The position numbers and the translations under genes were made by a program. A stretch of 64,000 nucleotides of DNA from Topomyia yanbarensis (lineage: Eukaryota > Arthropoda > Insecta > Diptera > Culicidae). The stretch covers positions 64,067,089 to 64,131,088 of the forward strand of contig NC_080671.1 of the NCBI RefSeq assembly GCF_030247195.1, in the 5' to 3' direction. Below the pieces are notes generated by a model. That model ran no database searches. It worked only from the letters and a program-made list of their open reading frames with translations, and was not told where the DNA came from. Positions 43,550 to 54,918 of the stretch are shown here, piece after piece. Numbering within the stretch: the first letter of the stretch is position 1; each line of letters starts with the position of its first letter.

Positions 43550-45820
43550 TTCCTTAGAACTGTTGGCGTCAAGAAACACGAAACACGTGGTTTAATAAAG
43601 AGAGGTACTTCTTTTGCAGTGCTAGAAGCTGCTCAATATTTACCTTCCGATCTAGTCCTATTGCATGAAAAAGGTAATTAAGGGAAATCTAAATTAGAAA
43701 GTTTTAGCAGTTTTCAACAATATTGCCAGGCTAAGAAAATATTCCAAAATTTCATTTTAACCATTAACAGAAACTATCCCTGGCAGCACTGCTTCAGCGG
43801 AACGTAATCAGATTAATTGTAATAACTTCTGTTCTACTGCTAATAATTAAAGCTTTTAATGCTAAAATGAAAGATCTTAGTCGATTTTATTAGCCTTACT
43901 TGTCGTTGTGTAAACCAAAAGTTATAGTCATTTAGAAACGTGGTTGTTTACCAACAAGAGGGCATCAGGGGGTTAAAGATGCCATTGGAATTCTGAGCAG
44001 GAATCAATTGTTGAAGGGGATAATATGAGAAGAGCAATATTGTGTCAAAGTCCACTGGAACTCAGAGCAGGATATTTACACCGAATTTCAATGAAAATAG
44101 GACCATGATTCTATCAGTATCTGGAACAAATCATAATCTTCAGCGGAGTTATATCTTGAGAAGGATTCCATCAGACATTTAAGAAGCTTTTCTCTAGAAT
44201 CCTGCATCAAAATCCAGAGAAAAAACCGTAGAAATACGGATAAAAATTGAATCGAAAATCTGAAACAGATTCCATTGGGATGCTAAGAAAACTTGGATCA
44301 GAATACTGGAAGGTATCCAAACAGAATCCTGAGAAGTATGTCATCATTATCCCAAGAGATAACCAGATACCAACTAAGCAATGTATGTATGTATAATCCC
44401 AGCCAACATTTTGATTCACTTTAATAAGTTGCAATTTGATTAACTGCACTCTTCAACGATATGAATTGATTGTATAAAATGCACAGATCTCTTCTATGTG
44501 AACAAAAGTGGAGGCCATATACGTACAACAAATCGGTATAGTAGAACTATGTGATTTACGACGAATTTTGATCTCATCAGAAGCATTATACAATCATCTA
44601 GCTTATCATTTTGAGTTTAGATATGATCAACTTTACAATCACACATGAAGGTTTATGCAGCTTAAGGTCTCCAATGTGGTAACAAGAAATATTTTTTAAA
44701 AACTAATATTATAAAAATAAAAAACATGATGAAATTTCCATAATTCTGTTATAAGACACAGTTCTGCCGCCCACACTGGTAGATATGTTTTTCATGGGTG
44801 AGGTTGGAGTTACTGGAACATCAATTATTAAAATTACCTGCTACGATTTACTTCCAGTTTTGAACCTGAGATCTTCGTATTCCCAGCATAGCCGCTATGT
44901 ACTCATCTATTTATACACTGTCAAACAACGATTATATTTGATCATTTTTATCACTTTGTGATTACGATCTAAAAATACCATAATCCAACCTAAATATGGC
45001 ACTCCAATGATACCTTCTACACCTGTCAAATCACAACCTATTGTTTTTTGTTCAAATATTGAACTAGTCTGGTGGAGAATTTGCGAAGTGCTATAAGGAG
45101 GTGACTATTTTTTTAAACGATTTTGCAACTTAATCCAATTGCAAATTAATTTCTATACAATGTTTTAAAATTGTCTTTATTATTCCGCCTGTACAATTTT
45201 GTTTTAAGTTGTAGTGGACTAATAAATAACTTCAAGTCAACATTGTATTTCGATCACAGATTTGCATTTTATGTGAACTTTTTACAACAAAACATAATTT
45301 TTGCTAGCACTATTTGTAATTTTGATTTAGTCTGTCATTATTTGTAATTTATAGTAAACTTTTATATACGATTGCTGGTTTGCTGGGATGACATTTTATG
45401 TGGCCTGCAGTAACTGATATGTGTACAACGAGAAAAATGTACTTTTAGTGTAAAATTAAAAAGGTGCATATTTGGCAATAGTGGCGCTAAAAACTTTTTT
45501 TTTAATTTTTTAAGCAATTCGTTAAAATAAAGAGTGTTCCCATGGACTGAGGGGCTGTTCAAACGACACAATAATTTAGGTTATTATATATTTGTTTCAA
45601 ATGAACAATTTCTTCAAAACTGGTTCCAATCCATGAAGGTCGATTCCAAGTTTTGGTTTGTTTAGGTTAATTTGCGCGGAATAACTCGTATATAAGCTAT
45701 TTTTGAGGCAGGTTAAAATTTGAGAGGAGGTTAATTCTAGACCCCCCAAACGCCCGAAAAAATGTTCTATTGACTGCAATAATGCAATAATATATAATAT
45801 GTTAAAACAAAATTTACAAT
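43550..45820. other. No recognised feature
   Basis: About 2.3 kb of AT-rich sequence without recognisable domain, tRNA-like text or clear TIRs. Confidence 0.45.
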
Positions 45821-45824
45821 ATCT

Positions 45825-46610
45825 CGAGAACTACCACATTTCAAAAAATTTTTTTTATTAGCATTTTGATTTAAAATAGCGTTTAGAATCTTATTCAAAA
45901 AGATAATTGTATTTTTGACTGCAAATAATATGAATTATAAAAATATGTCAATAGTTGTTGTTAGGAAATTTTTTTTATTGAAAGCTTCTCTATGATCCAA
46001 ATACACTGAAAATTTACGTTTCTTTTACGTCTTTAGAACGATAAACATTAGATTCTTGAAATTTTATAATTGGGTAACACGAATAATTTTTAAAAAGAGC
46101 ATAATTGCACGAATTAACTGTTTTTGTTGGAACAAAATTCCACATATCTCGAAAACTATAGCATATTGGAAGATTTTTGTTAAACGCATTTTGATTTAAA
46201 ATGAGAGTTAGAATTATATTCTGTAATAAAATTACAGTTTTGTATGTCAATTAGCATGAAATTTAAAAACATTTATAAAGTTATTGTTAGAAAAACTTTT
46301 TTACAGATAACTTCTCCATCATCCAATCACATTCAAAATGTTTCTTTTCTCTTTAGGTTTTATTGACAAAATATAAAAAATTAAAAAAGAGTTTTTTTAC
46401 AATTTAAATTTTTAACACAAATTTTTGTTTTTGTGAAAAATGACACAAAATTTTTGCAGTGTATATTTTTTCGCACATAAATATTCATTCTCAAACTCGT
46501 CCTCATAAAGTTTTGCTGTATAAAACACAGTAATCGAACAAAAAAAAAATTAAATTAATGCACGTAGAAATTTTTACGCTCTTTTAAAAAATTGCTCTTG
46601 AGTCAAAATA
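45825..46610 (+). repeat. Repeat family D2, tandem copies
   Basis: GCATTTTGATTTAAAAT begins matching stretches at 45861 and 46186, giving a unit of about 325 bp. Each is followed by GTTAGAAT, a TTGTA/TTTTGTATG region, ATAAAAATAT or AACATTTATAAA, and CTTCTC-ATGATCCAA. An inverted single copy is at 36835-37440. Confidence 0.75.
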
Positions 46611-46639
46611 ATCTTACTGATTGTGGAAAATGTTTAGTC

Positions 46640-46860
46640 TTCCATGCCGATAAAATATGTAAAGTTTCATAGGAATCCAAGATGGTCGATCAGGATGTTA
46701 ATTATTTTCAGACGGATCTTCGTGGAATTCCTCTACACTAAAATTCCTTCCCATCCCGATGACTGCAAAGGCGTGACCCGCGCCGTTATTGGCATTTTAA
46801 AGTATAGAACTCTCGTAATTGATGATGGATATCTACACCCTGGCCGCATTCGTTGATTCT
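46640..46860 (+). other. Unassigned short frame
   Basis: A 70-residue frame from 46644 includes FHRNPRWSIRMLIIFRRIFV and DDCKGVTRAVIGILKYRTLV, with somewhat higher GC than its surroundings. I recognise no family; it may be an exon-like remnant or chance. Confidence 0.2.
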
Positions 46861-46879
46861 CTGTGAATTTTCGCTTGTC

Positions 46880-47819
46880 CTGTTCACTAATGGAGTATCA
46901 ATTACTAATTATACGGTTGATCAAGCTTATGCTCATTATTCATAAAACCAAAGTTTGATTCGTGATGTTATTCATAGATTTAGAAAGATTAGTTCACAAA
47001 ATCAAAATATTAAGGATATTATCTTGTGGACAAACTCAGAATTTTATTCATGATCCCGTTCAATCTTCGTGAATTAATTCATGATTTCCAATATATTAGT
47101 AACGAGCAAATATCTATGCTCGTGAAATTGTTCACAAAATCATGAAATATTATTCATGTATTCGCGAGCTGGTTCATGATTCCTAGTATAGTAGTCAAAA
47201 CTTACCATTTGTGATCGTGAAATAGTTCACGAAATCATAAAATATTCATGAATTTGTCAACTGATTTATGATTCCTAGTATAACAGTCACAGCTGACCAT
47301 GCGTGCCTGCGAAATGTATCACAAAATTGTAAAATATATTCATGTATTCGTGAACTGGTTTATAATTCTTAATGTATTAGTTACTGTTCAATATCCGTGC
47401 TCGTCAAATAGTTCACGAAATCACGACATATTAGTCTGACCATGCGGGCTCGTACAATGGTTCGCAAAATAATGAAATATTATTCAAGGATTCGTGAACT
47501 AGTTCATGATTTCTAGTACATGATCTACGATCTGTTTTGCGTGCTTGTGGTACTTAGAAGATATCTCTAATCATTGTCTATTTCTTTGTAAACTCATTTA
47601 ACATTTTTCAACATGTAACATAATTTCGGAGGGGGTCCGGACCCCCAGGACCCTCCCCTTAGATCCGCCGCTGTTCATGACTAAAGTTTCACGACAACGT
47701 GAATAAAAATTATGAAAATCATCGAAAAAGTTTCTGAAATCATGAACATAAATCACATTACTCGTGATTAAAATATCAAAATTCCTGACTGAGGACCTTA
47801 AATTCATGAACATGAATAA
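46880..47819. repeat. About 94-bp tandem repeat (TTCGTGAACTGGTTCATGA type)
   Basis: The anchor (TTCGTGAATTAATTCATGATT, first 20 bases) recurs in diverged form at about 47066, 47160, 47251, 47347 and 47491. Each is followed by TCCTAGTAT-type text and preceded by GAAATAGTTCACGAAATCAT. The tail 47600-47819 (including GGGGGTCCGGACCCCC near 47633) leads to a TAA at 47817-47819, where a DNA element begins. The same style of sequence resumes at 55561. Confidence 0.7.
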
Positions 47820-47824
47820 GGGGC

Positions 47825-48088
47825 TGTGGCGCATCTGGCACCATTGCCATAATTAGATCGTATTCAACCCGATCACACAATCAGCCACACGATCAACCAT
47901 CCCAGGTAGCATATGATACGATCACACATCACACTCACAAGATAGCACACGCATTCTGTATATAGTTTAATGTATATAACGCTAGTATTAAATAGACACT
48001 CGAAGACGATAGTCGCTTCATCGTTTCTCGCCATAGTGCTATCCGAAGTCCGGTTCGAACCAATATAGGGAATTGATTAACCCCCATA
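47825..48088 (+). repeat. 5' LTR
   Basis: Begins TGTGGCGCATCTGGCACCAT and ends CCCCCATA. Contains a TATATAG at about 47960 and GTATTAAATAGACACTCG, plausible core promoter text. Partner of 52076-52340. Confidence 0.92.
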
Positions 48089-48091
48089 TTC

Positions 48092-48104
48092 TGGTGACCC
48101 CGAC
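48092..48104 (+). promoter_or_regulatory. Primer binding site
   Basis: TGGTGACCCCGAC lies three bases after the 5' LTR. The initial TGG pairs with a tRNA 3' CCA. I do not assign the tRNA. Confidence 0.75.
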
Positions 48105-48213
48105 CGAGCATTGGTATTTAACGTCGCGAGTGAATAAATCCGTGCACATCGGACAACGTTTTGTCCATCAAAAGCTCCGGTTGTTACCGAACCATATTAA
48201 AAAACTTCTCGTG

Positions 48214-49014
48214 ATGACGAGTGAAGACAAGAACAAAATGGCTGGCAGTGGCGTCAGTGATGCTGAAGAACGCATTGGCCAGACAATGGAAACCACCGTC
48301 ATCGCGAAAATCAACTATCCACATTTCGACCCTGATGACATCGACACGTGGTTCATGTGTCTGGAAGCCGCTTTTAGCGTCAACCAGATTAAGAACGATA
48401 AATTTAGGTTCAACGCTGTCATCGTCGCCTTAGGATCACGGGCTAAATACGTTTACAACGTGATCGCCCAGTGCAATAATGATAAATACGACGTTATCAA
48501 AGCCGCTGTCATTGCGCATTTTCGTCCGTCAGAAAATCAGCGTCTGACCAGCTTGTTGTCCGGAATGACACTCGGTGACCAAACACCGACTGTACTTTTA
48601 TCTGAGATGCGTCGTCTCGGTGGAGTAGGCTGTTCCGACAGCGTATTGTCCAACTTGTGGCTTCGCGCCCTACCGAGCACCGTCCGTTCGATCATCGCCG
48701 CCGTGCCGTCAGTTGGCCTCGATGAGCAGGCAGTGGTAGCTGACAAAATTATGGAAGCCCCGAGAGGAGAAGTAGCAGCCGTGCATTCGACCAAATCCGC
48801 ATCGTCCATTTCAAGATTAGAACAGCAGATTGAAGCACTCTCCCGCCGTTTGGATGAAGCATTGTCCAGTGACAACCGTGGCAGACAACGCTACAGAAGA
48901 CAGCCATCGCATAGCCGCCATCACAGTCAAAGACAACCGACGCCATCGCAGTCGCGTGCCCCTCGCAGATGGATTTGCTGGTTTCACTACCGCCACAAAA
49001 GCACAAAAATGTGA
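48214..49014 (+). pseudogene. gag: gag of the Ty3/gypsy element
   Basis: The frame from ATG 48214 gives 266 residues: a capsid-like region (FDPDDIDTWFMCLEAAFSVN, AHFRPSENQRLTSLLSGMTL, VLSNLWLRALPSTVRSII) and an Arg/Gln/His-rich tail. It forms the virus-like particle core. The open frame extends upstream to 48073 in the LTR, but that part covers the primer site and is not coding. The last residues (CWFH...) look like the start of a zinc motif that is interrupted by a shift of frame: pol continues from about 48995 in the +1 phase. Whether this shift is natural or a mutation is not clear. Confidence 0.8.
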
Positions 49015-49690
49015 AAAACAAAAAGAAGAGAACCCGTGCATTTTTTTCGACGGAAAAGTCAATGTGTACACCCGACCACAGAACGTAAATTCACCACCTG
49101 GATTCAGACCCACTGCAAACCAGAACGAAACAGTCAACATTCAACGAATCCATGTGCACGATCAGCAGTCATCCATCAGATACTTGATCGACACCGGTGC
49201 AGATATCTCAGTGATCCCACCCTCACCAAGAGAACAGCTAAACCCAACAAAATACAACCAACTATTCGCTGCTAACGGCAGCCCAATAAACACTTACGGT
49301 ACCAGACGTCTGACTATCGATATTGGTCTCCGGCGGACTACCCTTCTGGAAGTCAACAATATCCAGACCGCCACGGAACCCATGATAACCACTTTCAACG
49401 TGAACGCACCATTTGCAGACCTTCTCAAGGAATATCAGGACATTACGATCCTTAATATGAACCACCTCCCGACGAAAGCGAAAACCGTTCACCACATCGT
49501 CACGACTGGCCAACCTGTCTTCTGCCGTCCTCGCAGACTAACGATAGAAAAGCTGACTGAAGCCAAGGCGGAGTTCAGGTTTCTTATGGAGCAGGGAGTT
49601 TGCCAGCTATCCAAAAGCTGCTGGGCAAGTCCCCTCCATATGGTTAAAAAACCCAATGGAAAATGGCGTCACTGCGGTGATTACAGACCG
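48950..49690 (+). pseudogene. pol: Protease and start of reverse transcriptase
   Basis: In the frame that is open 48830-49867, the aspartic protease motif YLIDTGADISVIPP lies at about 49180-49222. The later text TTGQPVFCRPRRLTIEKLTE, AKAEFRFLMEQGV and CWASPLHMVKKPNGKWRHCG is the RT N-terminus, ending in the CGDYRP motif near 49690. Between protease and RT the typical GADFL-type segment is not seen; the sequence passes from LTIDIGLRR to a shortened linker, which suggests a deletion near 49340-49400. A frameshift just after CGDYRP moves the RT to the next frame. Confidence 0.8.
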
Positions 49691-50169
49691 TGCCTGATCG
49701 CTACCCTGTACCACACATACAGGATGTCTCTAACATTTTGTACGGTAAAAAGATATTTTCTTGTATCGACTTACAGCGTGCGTATCATCAAGTCCCCGTT
49801 GCAGTCGAAGACATCCCCAAAACGGCCATCACGACCCCTTTCGGATTATTCGAATTCAAATTTATGACATTCGGACTACGAAACGCTGGCCAAACGCTTC
49901 AGAGACTTCTTCACGACATCTTCGGTGACCTGGATTTTATATTTCCGTACATCGACGACCTTTGCATCGCATCGGATGACATAAAACAACATGAATCTCG
50001 CTTACGAGTGGTATTCGAGCGCCTCCGGGACAACGGACTCACCATCAACGTCGGCAAGTGTCAAATCGGTCAACCAGAAGTTGACTTTCTCGGAATTCTA
50101 TCACGGAAAATGGCATCAACCCAAAACCGGCCAAGGTCGCCGCTATTTTGCAGTTCCCTCGCCCAATAG
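49690..50169 (+). pseudogene. pol: Reverse transcriptase palm and fingers
   Basis: The frame contains [40 protein letters not shown] (motif A Asp), [20 protein letters not shown] (motif B) and [11 protein letters not shown] (motif C, Y-I-D-D, at about 49945-49975). Catalytic residues are present. The frame departs from homology near 50100 (SRKMASTQN...), and the RT thumb continues at 50148 in another phase, so a frameshift lies at about 50095-50145. Confidence 0.85.
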
Positions 50170-50800
50170 TCGCCAAACAGCTAAAACGATTATTGGGCAG
50201 CATAAATTTCTATCCACGGTTCATTCCTCACACCGCTGATGTCCAACAAACTCTGCATGCCATGATCCCAGTAAACTTCCGCAACGACCAGACACCACTT
50301 GTCTGGAACGAAGTCACGAGCGCCGCCTTCGATAAATGTAAGCAGGACCTGGCAAATGCCGTGTTGCTAGCGCACCCCTCTGCCGAAGCCAAACTCGCAT
50401 TGGAAGTTGACGCATCAGGAATTGCCATCGGTGCGGTTTTAATCAAATCACCAGAGAAGGTCGTCAACCCCTAGGATTCTTCTCAAGTAAGCTGAACAAC
50501 TGCCTGCAGAAGGCCAGTACATACGACAGGGAGCTGTATGCCATATATGTGTCGGTAAAGTACTTCAGAGATACATTAGACGCCCGCGACTTCTGTATCT
50601 ACACCGACCACAAACCTTTAACAACAGCGTCCGGAACGAGCAAACCCGACCCAACAACGCCGGCTCGCGTTTATCAGCGAGTACACGACGGATATTCGCC
50701 ACGTACCAGGAGAGGCAAACCAAGTTGCCGACATGCTGAGTCGCATCGAAACAATCGCCAACACAGAGGTACCAATTGATTTCAGAAGAATGGCAGAGCA
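50148..50800 (+). pseudogene. pol: RT thumb and RNase H
   Basis: QLKRLLGSINFYPRFIPHTA opens the region (about 50172), then NDQTPLVWNEVTSAAFDKCK and LEVDASGIAIGAVLIK (RNase H Asp, about 50400-50445). A stop at 50472-50474 precedes another frame with GFFSSKLNNC and ASTYDRELYAIYVSVKYFRD (RNase H Glu) and IYTDHKPLT (Asp, about 50595-50625). The frame then shifts again. RNase H degrades template RNA during cDNA synthesis. Inactive here because of the breaks. Confidence 0.78.
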
Positions 50801-50864
50801 GTAGAAATCAGACCCAGAACTAAATTTTTTTCTAGAAAGCCCACCGCTAAACACCACACTGAGA

Positions 50865-51587
50865 TTGAAGACACTCAAATCACCACTTTGCACCATATCG
50901 ATGTACTGTGACGTCTCAACAGATGCAATCCGTCCATTCGTTCCGAAAGAGTTCCGTACGGAGGTAATTCGGAAACTACACAGTGCTTCACATCTTGGTG
51001 TGCGTGCAACAACACGTCTGGTAACTGATCGGTATGTGTGGCCCTCTATTCATCGGGACTGCAAGAACTTTGTTGTGCAATATATACCTTGCCAAAAGTC
51101 AAAAATACACCGCCACAACAAGTCGCCGATCATCCAAATACACACGCCGAGTGAAAGGTTCGCACACATCCACATGGACTTGATTGGTCCACTACCATCA
51201 TCGGATGGTAACGCATATTGTCTGACCATGATTGACAAATTTATTCGTTGGCCAGAAGTCATACCTATCCCTAACATGACTGCAATCACCGTTGCACGAG
51301 CTTTCATGAGTGGCTGGGTCGCAAGATTTGGAGTACCAGTCAACATCACAACCGATTTAGGAAGGCAATTCGAGTCCGAGCTCTTTCGAGAGCTGTCCAT
51401 CATCCTAGGAATTTATCTCCTGAAAACGACGCCATATCACCCCCAGGCCAACGGGCAAATCGAAAGGACTCATCGGCAGCTGAAATCTGCCATCATGTGC
51501 CACGCAAACCCAAAATGGATGGAATCTTTACCCTTCGTCCTTCTCGGTATGCGGTCTGCAATCCGGGAAGATCTACAAACATCCTAA
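50865..51587 (+). pseudogene. pol: Integrase
   Basis: A 240-residue frame carries the HHCC-like N-terminus (LHSASHLGVRATTRL, then VVQYIPCQKSK) and the DDE core: FAHIHMDLIGPLPS (Asp), NITTDLGRQFESE (Asp) and NGQIERTHRQLK (Glu). In the zinc domain the first Cys of the C-x2-C pair appears replaced by Tyr (TAT at about 51080), which would impair zinc binding. The frame ends at 51585-51587 shortly after LLGMRSA, and the C-terminal part is in another phase. Integrase inserts element DNA with a 4-6-bp stagger; the observed 4-bp TSD fits. Confidence 0.85.
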
Positions 51588-52054
51588 GCCGAAGCAACAC
51601 TCGGAATCACGCTACGTCTACCTGGTGATTTTTGGCCGAGAGCTCCAATAAGAAGCCTGGATCCGAGTTCATCGTGGATCTAAAGGCAACCCTTGCAAAG
51701 CTACGACCAACACCAACAACAAATCACTCGAAGGCCGCAATATTCGTTCAGAAGGAACTGGCCAACTGCAGTCATGTGTTCGTAAAGGTATGTGCAATCA
51801 AACCACCGTTAACACATCCATTTATAGGACCATTTCGGGTGTTGCGCCGTAAGAAGAAAGTCTTTATCATAGACATCAACGGAAAACACTCCCCGATTTC
51901 AATCGATCGGCTAAAGGTTGCATTTCTCCCAGCAACAGAAACCAATACTACGGTAACCAGAGATGTCCCGAGCACCAAAGCCATCGATGATTGCCAACAC
52001 CCTGTCTATCGGACGAAATCAGGACGTCATGTAAAAATCCCTCCAAGATACTGA
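51588..52054 (+). pseudogene. pol: Integrase C-terminal (GPY/F-like) module
   Basis: The frame from 51632 gives ANCSHVFVKVCAIKPPLTHP, FIGPFRVLRRKKKVFIIDIN (G-P-F), ISIDRLKVAFLP and the final TKSGRHVKIPPRY before TGA at 52052-52054. This is the usual C-terminal module of Ty3/gypsy integrases, which contacts DNA. The linking text 51588-51631 is in another frame. No chromodomain is seen. Confidence 0.78.
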
Positions 52055-52056
52055 AA

Positions 52057-52075
52057 AAATTAAAGGAGGGAGTAT
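52057..52075 (+). promoter_or_regulatory. Polypurine tract
   Basis: AAATTAAAGGAGGGAGTAT immediately before the 3' LTR. Purine-rich text here primes plus-strand synthesis in LTR elements. Confidence 0.75.
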
Positions 52076-52340
52076 TGTGGCGCATCTGGCACCATTGCCA
52101 TAATTAGATCGTATTCAACCCGATCACACAATCAACCACACGATCAACCATCCCAGGTAGCATATGATACGATCACACATCACTTTCACAAGATAGCACA
52201 CGCATTCTGTATATAGTTTAATGTATATAACGCAAGTATTAAATAGACACTCGAAGACGATAGTCGCTTCATCGTTTCTCGCCATAAGTGCTATCCGAAG
52301 TCCGGTTCGAACCAATATTGGGAATTGATTAACCCCCATA
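52076..52340 (+). repeat. 3' LTR
   Basis: Near identical to the 5' LTR; differences seen are AGCC/AACC, CACACTC/CACTTTC, GCTAG/GCAAG, CATAG/CATAAG and ATAGG/ATTGG. Confidence 0.92.
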
Positions 52341-52675
52341 GGGCCATACAATAATTACGTAAGGGCATATGGGGGGAGGGGGAGTTTCAAAATATCTTAC
52401 AAATTCTTATCTGAGGGGGAGGGAGGGTTTGTCCTTTCTTACGTAATATCATAAAACAAGTTTAAAACAATAAATCCATTAGGAAAATATTTTTTTCATA
52501 AGAAAAGGGAACTATTTTCATTTGTACCATATAATCCTTGTATATCAAACAATATGAGTAATTTTTTGGCCCTTGGTTGTACATTGTTCTGTTCGGGAAC
52601 TGGAGTCACAATATGCCTTACAAGTTAAGAAGTGTTGATACCCCCCTTCGTGTTGTTAGACCGACTTTGTCCTTT

Positions 52676-54918
52676 GAGTAAAGCCATGTCAAGTGATCCT
52701 CGAATTTTTCGCAAAATCACCGATTTTCATGAGATATATTTTATTGTATAGAGATTATGGTAAATAGCTTTTGGTATAAATATTTCGTTAAAACTCCTTT
52801 TTTCCTTTGAGATATTAACCCTTAAACTTTATTGCATGATAAAATTGTAAATTTCATATCTCAAAAACTACTGAAGATAATAGAATGAATTTTTGTACAT
52901 TTGTGGAATGAAATTTATACTATCTCATAAAAATATATTTTCTGTATTATTGTGTGAATAACGGTACTTTGCATCTACTTAAAAATTTCAATTGTATTTT
53001 TTCTTGTGTTCTTCACGCTAAAAACTTTCAAAAAGTATTTCAAATTACGCGTCAATCTTTCACCTTCAATAATCTGTATTGATAATTTTTCATTTTTGTT
53101 TCTATCGAGAGTTATGGATGATTTTGTAACGGTGCGTTCCTTCAACGCACGGCCCATTTTGATACAGCCTGCGAGACCTTACATATTGGCAACGCCGCAT
53201 GTCGCAATGTCCTACCGCGCATCGCTTTGGAAGAGCGTATCTTATGTCCAAAATTGCCATCTCTGATACTAGAGCAAAAAGATAAGCTTTTCTGTACGGA
53301 TTATTAAAGGTGAACGTATTCCGAGTAGGTTGCATGGTTTTTTGCGTTATATTTTTCAGGAGTTATTTAATTTTCTGTCATTCAATCTCTCAAACCGGCG
53401 TGCTCGGATGAAGGCAGTTGCTGTGCAAATTTGAGCAGTGGACATGTTTGAATCTGCATGGATATGACTTTTTTGCAAATTGACATATTTTACCACTATT
53501 TATCGTCAGTTGGTTTTGTCTAGATGTTAGCACGGTATATTTGCTCAAAATACATTCGTTTGTTTTTTTTTTTGTTATAAGTATGGTTCGACCAAACGGA
53601 TACTGTATTGCGCTAAAACATGATTTTGAATTAAAAATCGTTGATTTTGAATTAAAAATCGTTGATGATTCACTGAAATTTGATGAAGTAAATAATATCT
53701 TACTAGAACTTGGAGAATCACTAATTAACAGAATTAACAGAAGCAATAACGATAAAGAAAACACGCCAATGCAATTGAAAAACGGATTCAAAATAATTTT
53801 TTTTTTCGCACGACACTTCGTTGTTTATAAGTAAGATCACTCAGTGGACATAAACATGTGCAGTAAAATGCTGTTTTCATAAAATGTTCCATTTCCCTGT
53901 ATAATGTTGTAGACTAATAATGAATGTTTCATAACATTGACTAATAACGTTTTCGTTTGTACCTGGCACTACACCAGTTTAATGCAAAAAATGAGATAAC
54001 CTGATTACACCCAAGTTTGAATGAGTATAGCCCCGACTACACTGGTGTAGTGCACTGTCAAAAACGAAAATGCCATAACAAAAGTGTCTTTGAAGATGGC
54101 AATAACATAAGCGTATTATATAAGTTATGTTTCGGTTCTTTGCGATAAAGTTTAATTTCTAGTAAGATTAAATTATAATAAAAAAGTATTCATTTGACAA
54201 CTATTGTTTTTGATATGTCAAAAAAAATCGGCCTTCGGTCAAAAAAATCTAAAAGTATCTCAAAATATCCGGAAAATATTAGCCTTTGATAATCCGTATA
54301 GAAAAGCTTGTTTTTTCACCAATCTAGAGATGTGGTTTCATTTAGTCATGCGATGCACACTTCCTACGCGATGCGCGTTCTGACGTTGAGACGTGCGGCG
54401 TTGCCAATTTGTAAGTTCTCGCCGTCTGCATCAAAGTGAGGCCGTGCGTTGAAAGAGCGCACCGTTACAAAATCATCCATAACTCTCGACAGAAACAAAA
54501 ATGAAAAATTATCAATACAGATTATTAAAGGTAAAAGATTGACGCGTAATTTGAAATACTTTTTGAAATTTTTTAGCGTGAAGAACACAAGAAAAAGTAC
54601 AATTGAAATTTTTAAGTAGATGCAAAGTACCGTTATCCACACAATAATACAGAAAATATATTTTTATGAGATAGTATAAATATCATTCCACAAGTATACA
54701 AAAATTCATTCAATTACCTTCAGTAGTTTTTGAGATATGAAATTTACAATTTTATCATGCAATAAAGTTTAAGGGTTAATATCTCAAAAGAAAAATGGAG
54801 TTTTAACGAAATATTTATACCAAAAGCTATTTACCATAATCCCTATACAATAAAATATATCTCATGAAAATCGGTGATTTTGCGAAAAATTCGAGGATCA
54901 CTTGACATGGCTTTACTC
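52676..54918. mobile_element. Inverted-repeat element IR1, 2243 bp
   Basis: The left arm (52676-53310) starts GAGTAAAGCCATGTCAAGTG and the right arm (about 54290-54918) ends with its complement. Arms are about 630 bp and retain strong similarity (CACCGATTTTCATGAGATAT, GCTTTTGGTATAAATATTTC, CGTTGAA-GCACGG). The centre (53310-54290) is unique. CTTT occurs on both sides (52672-52675, 54919-54922), a possible 4-bp duplication. No known transposase is encoded; the centre frame 53541-53834 is unrecognised. It sits inside the GGGGCC-ended element. Confidence 0.75.

Larger units (their letters stand above)
47825..52340 (+). mobile_element. Ty3/gypsy LTR retrotransposon, Mag-like, 4516 bp, defective
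   Basis: Two LTRs (264 and 265 bp) flank gag and pol in the order gag-PR-RT-RNaseH-IN, the Ty3/gypsy order. The TSD is GGGC (47821-47824 and 52341-52344). The LTRs differ by about five substitutions and one indel (about 98% identity), so the insertion is fairly recent, yet pol has several frameshifts and an apparent internal deletion. No envelope-like gene exists between IN and the 3' LTR. Mag-clade assignment is from gag and RT style and the TGGTGACCCCGAC primer site. Confidence 0.9.

Noticed and set aside
48073..48213. gag start at the upstream Met
   Set aside because: That Met lies in the LTR and the following codons cover the primer binding site; the Met at 48214 precedes the conserved capsid region.
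51588..52075. Envelope-like gene after integrase
   Set aside because: Only the integrase C-terminal module and polypurine tract fit between IN and the 3' LTR; no signal peptide or membrane segment.
53541..53834. Small gene in the centre of IR1 (97-residue frame)
   Set aside because: No recognisable domain, AT-rich, contains a local duplication; could be chance. Mentioned only as a curiosity.
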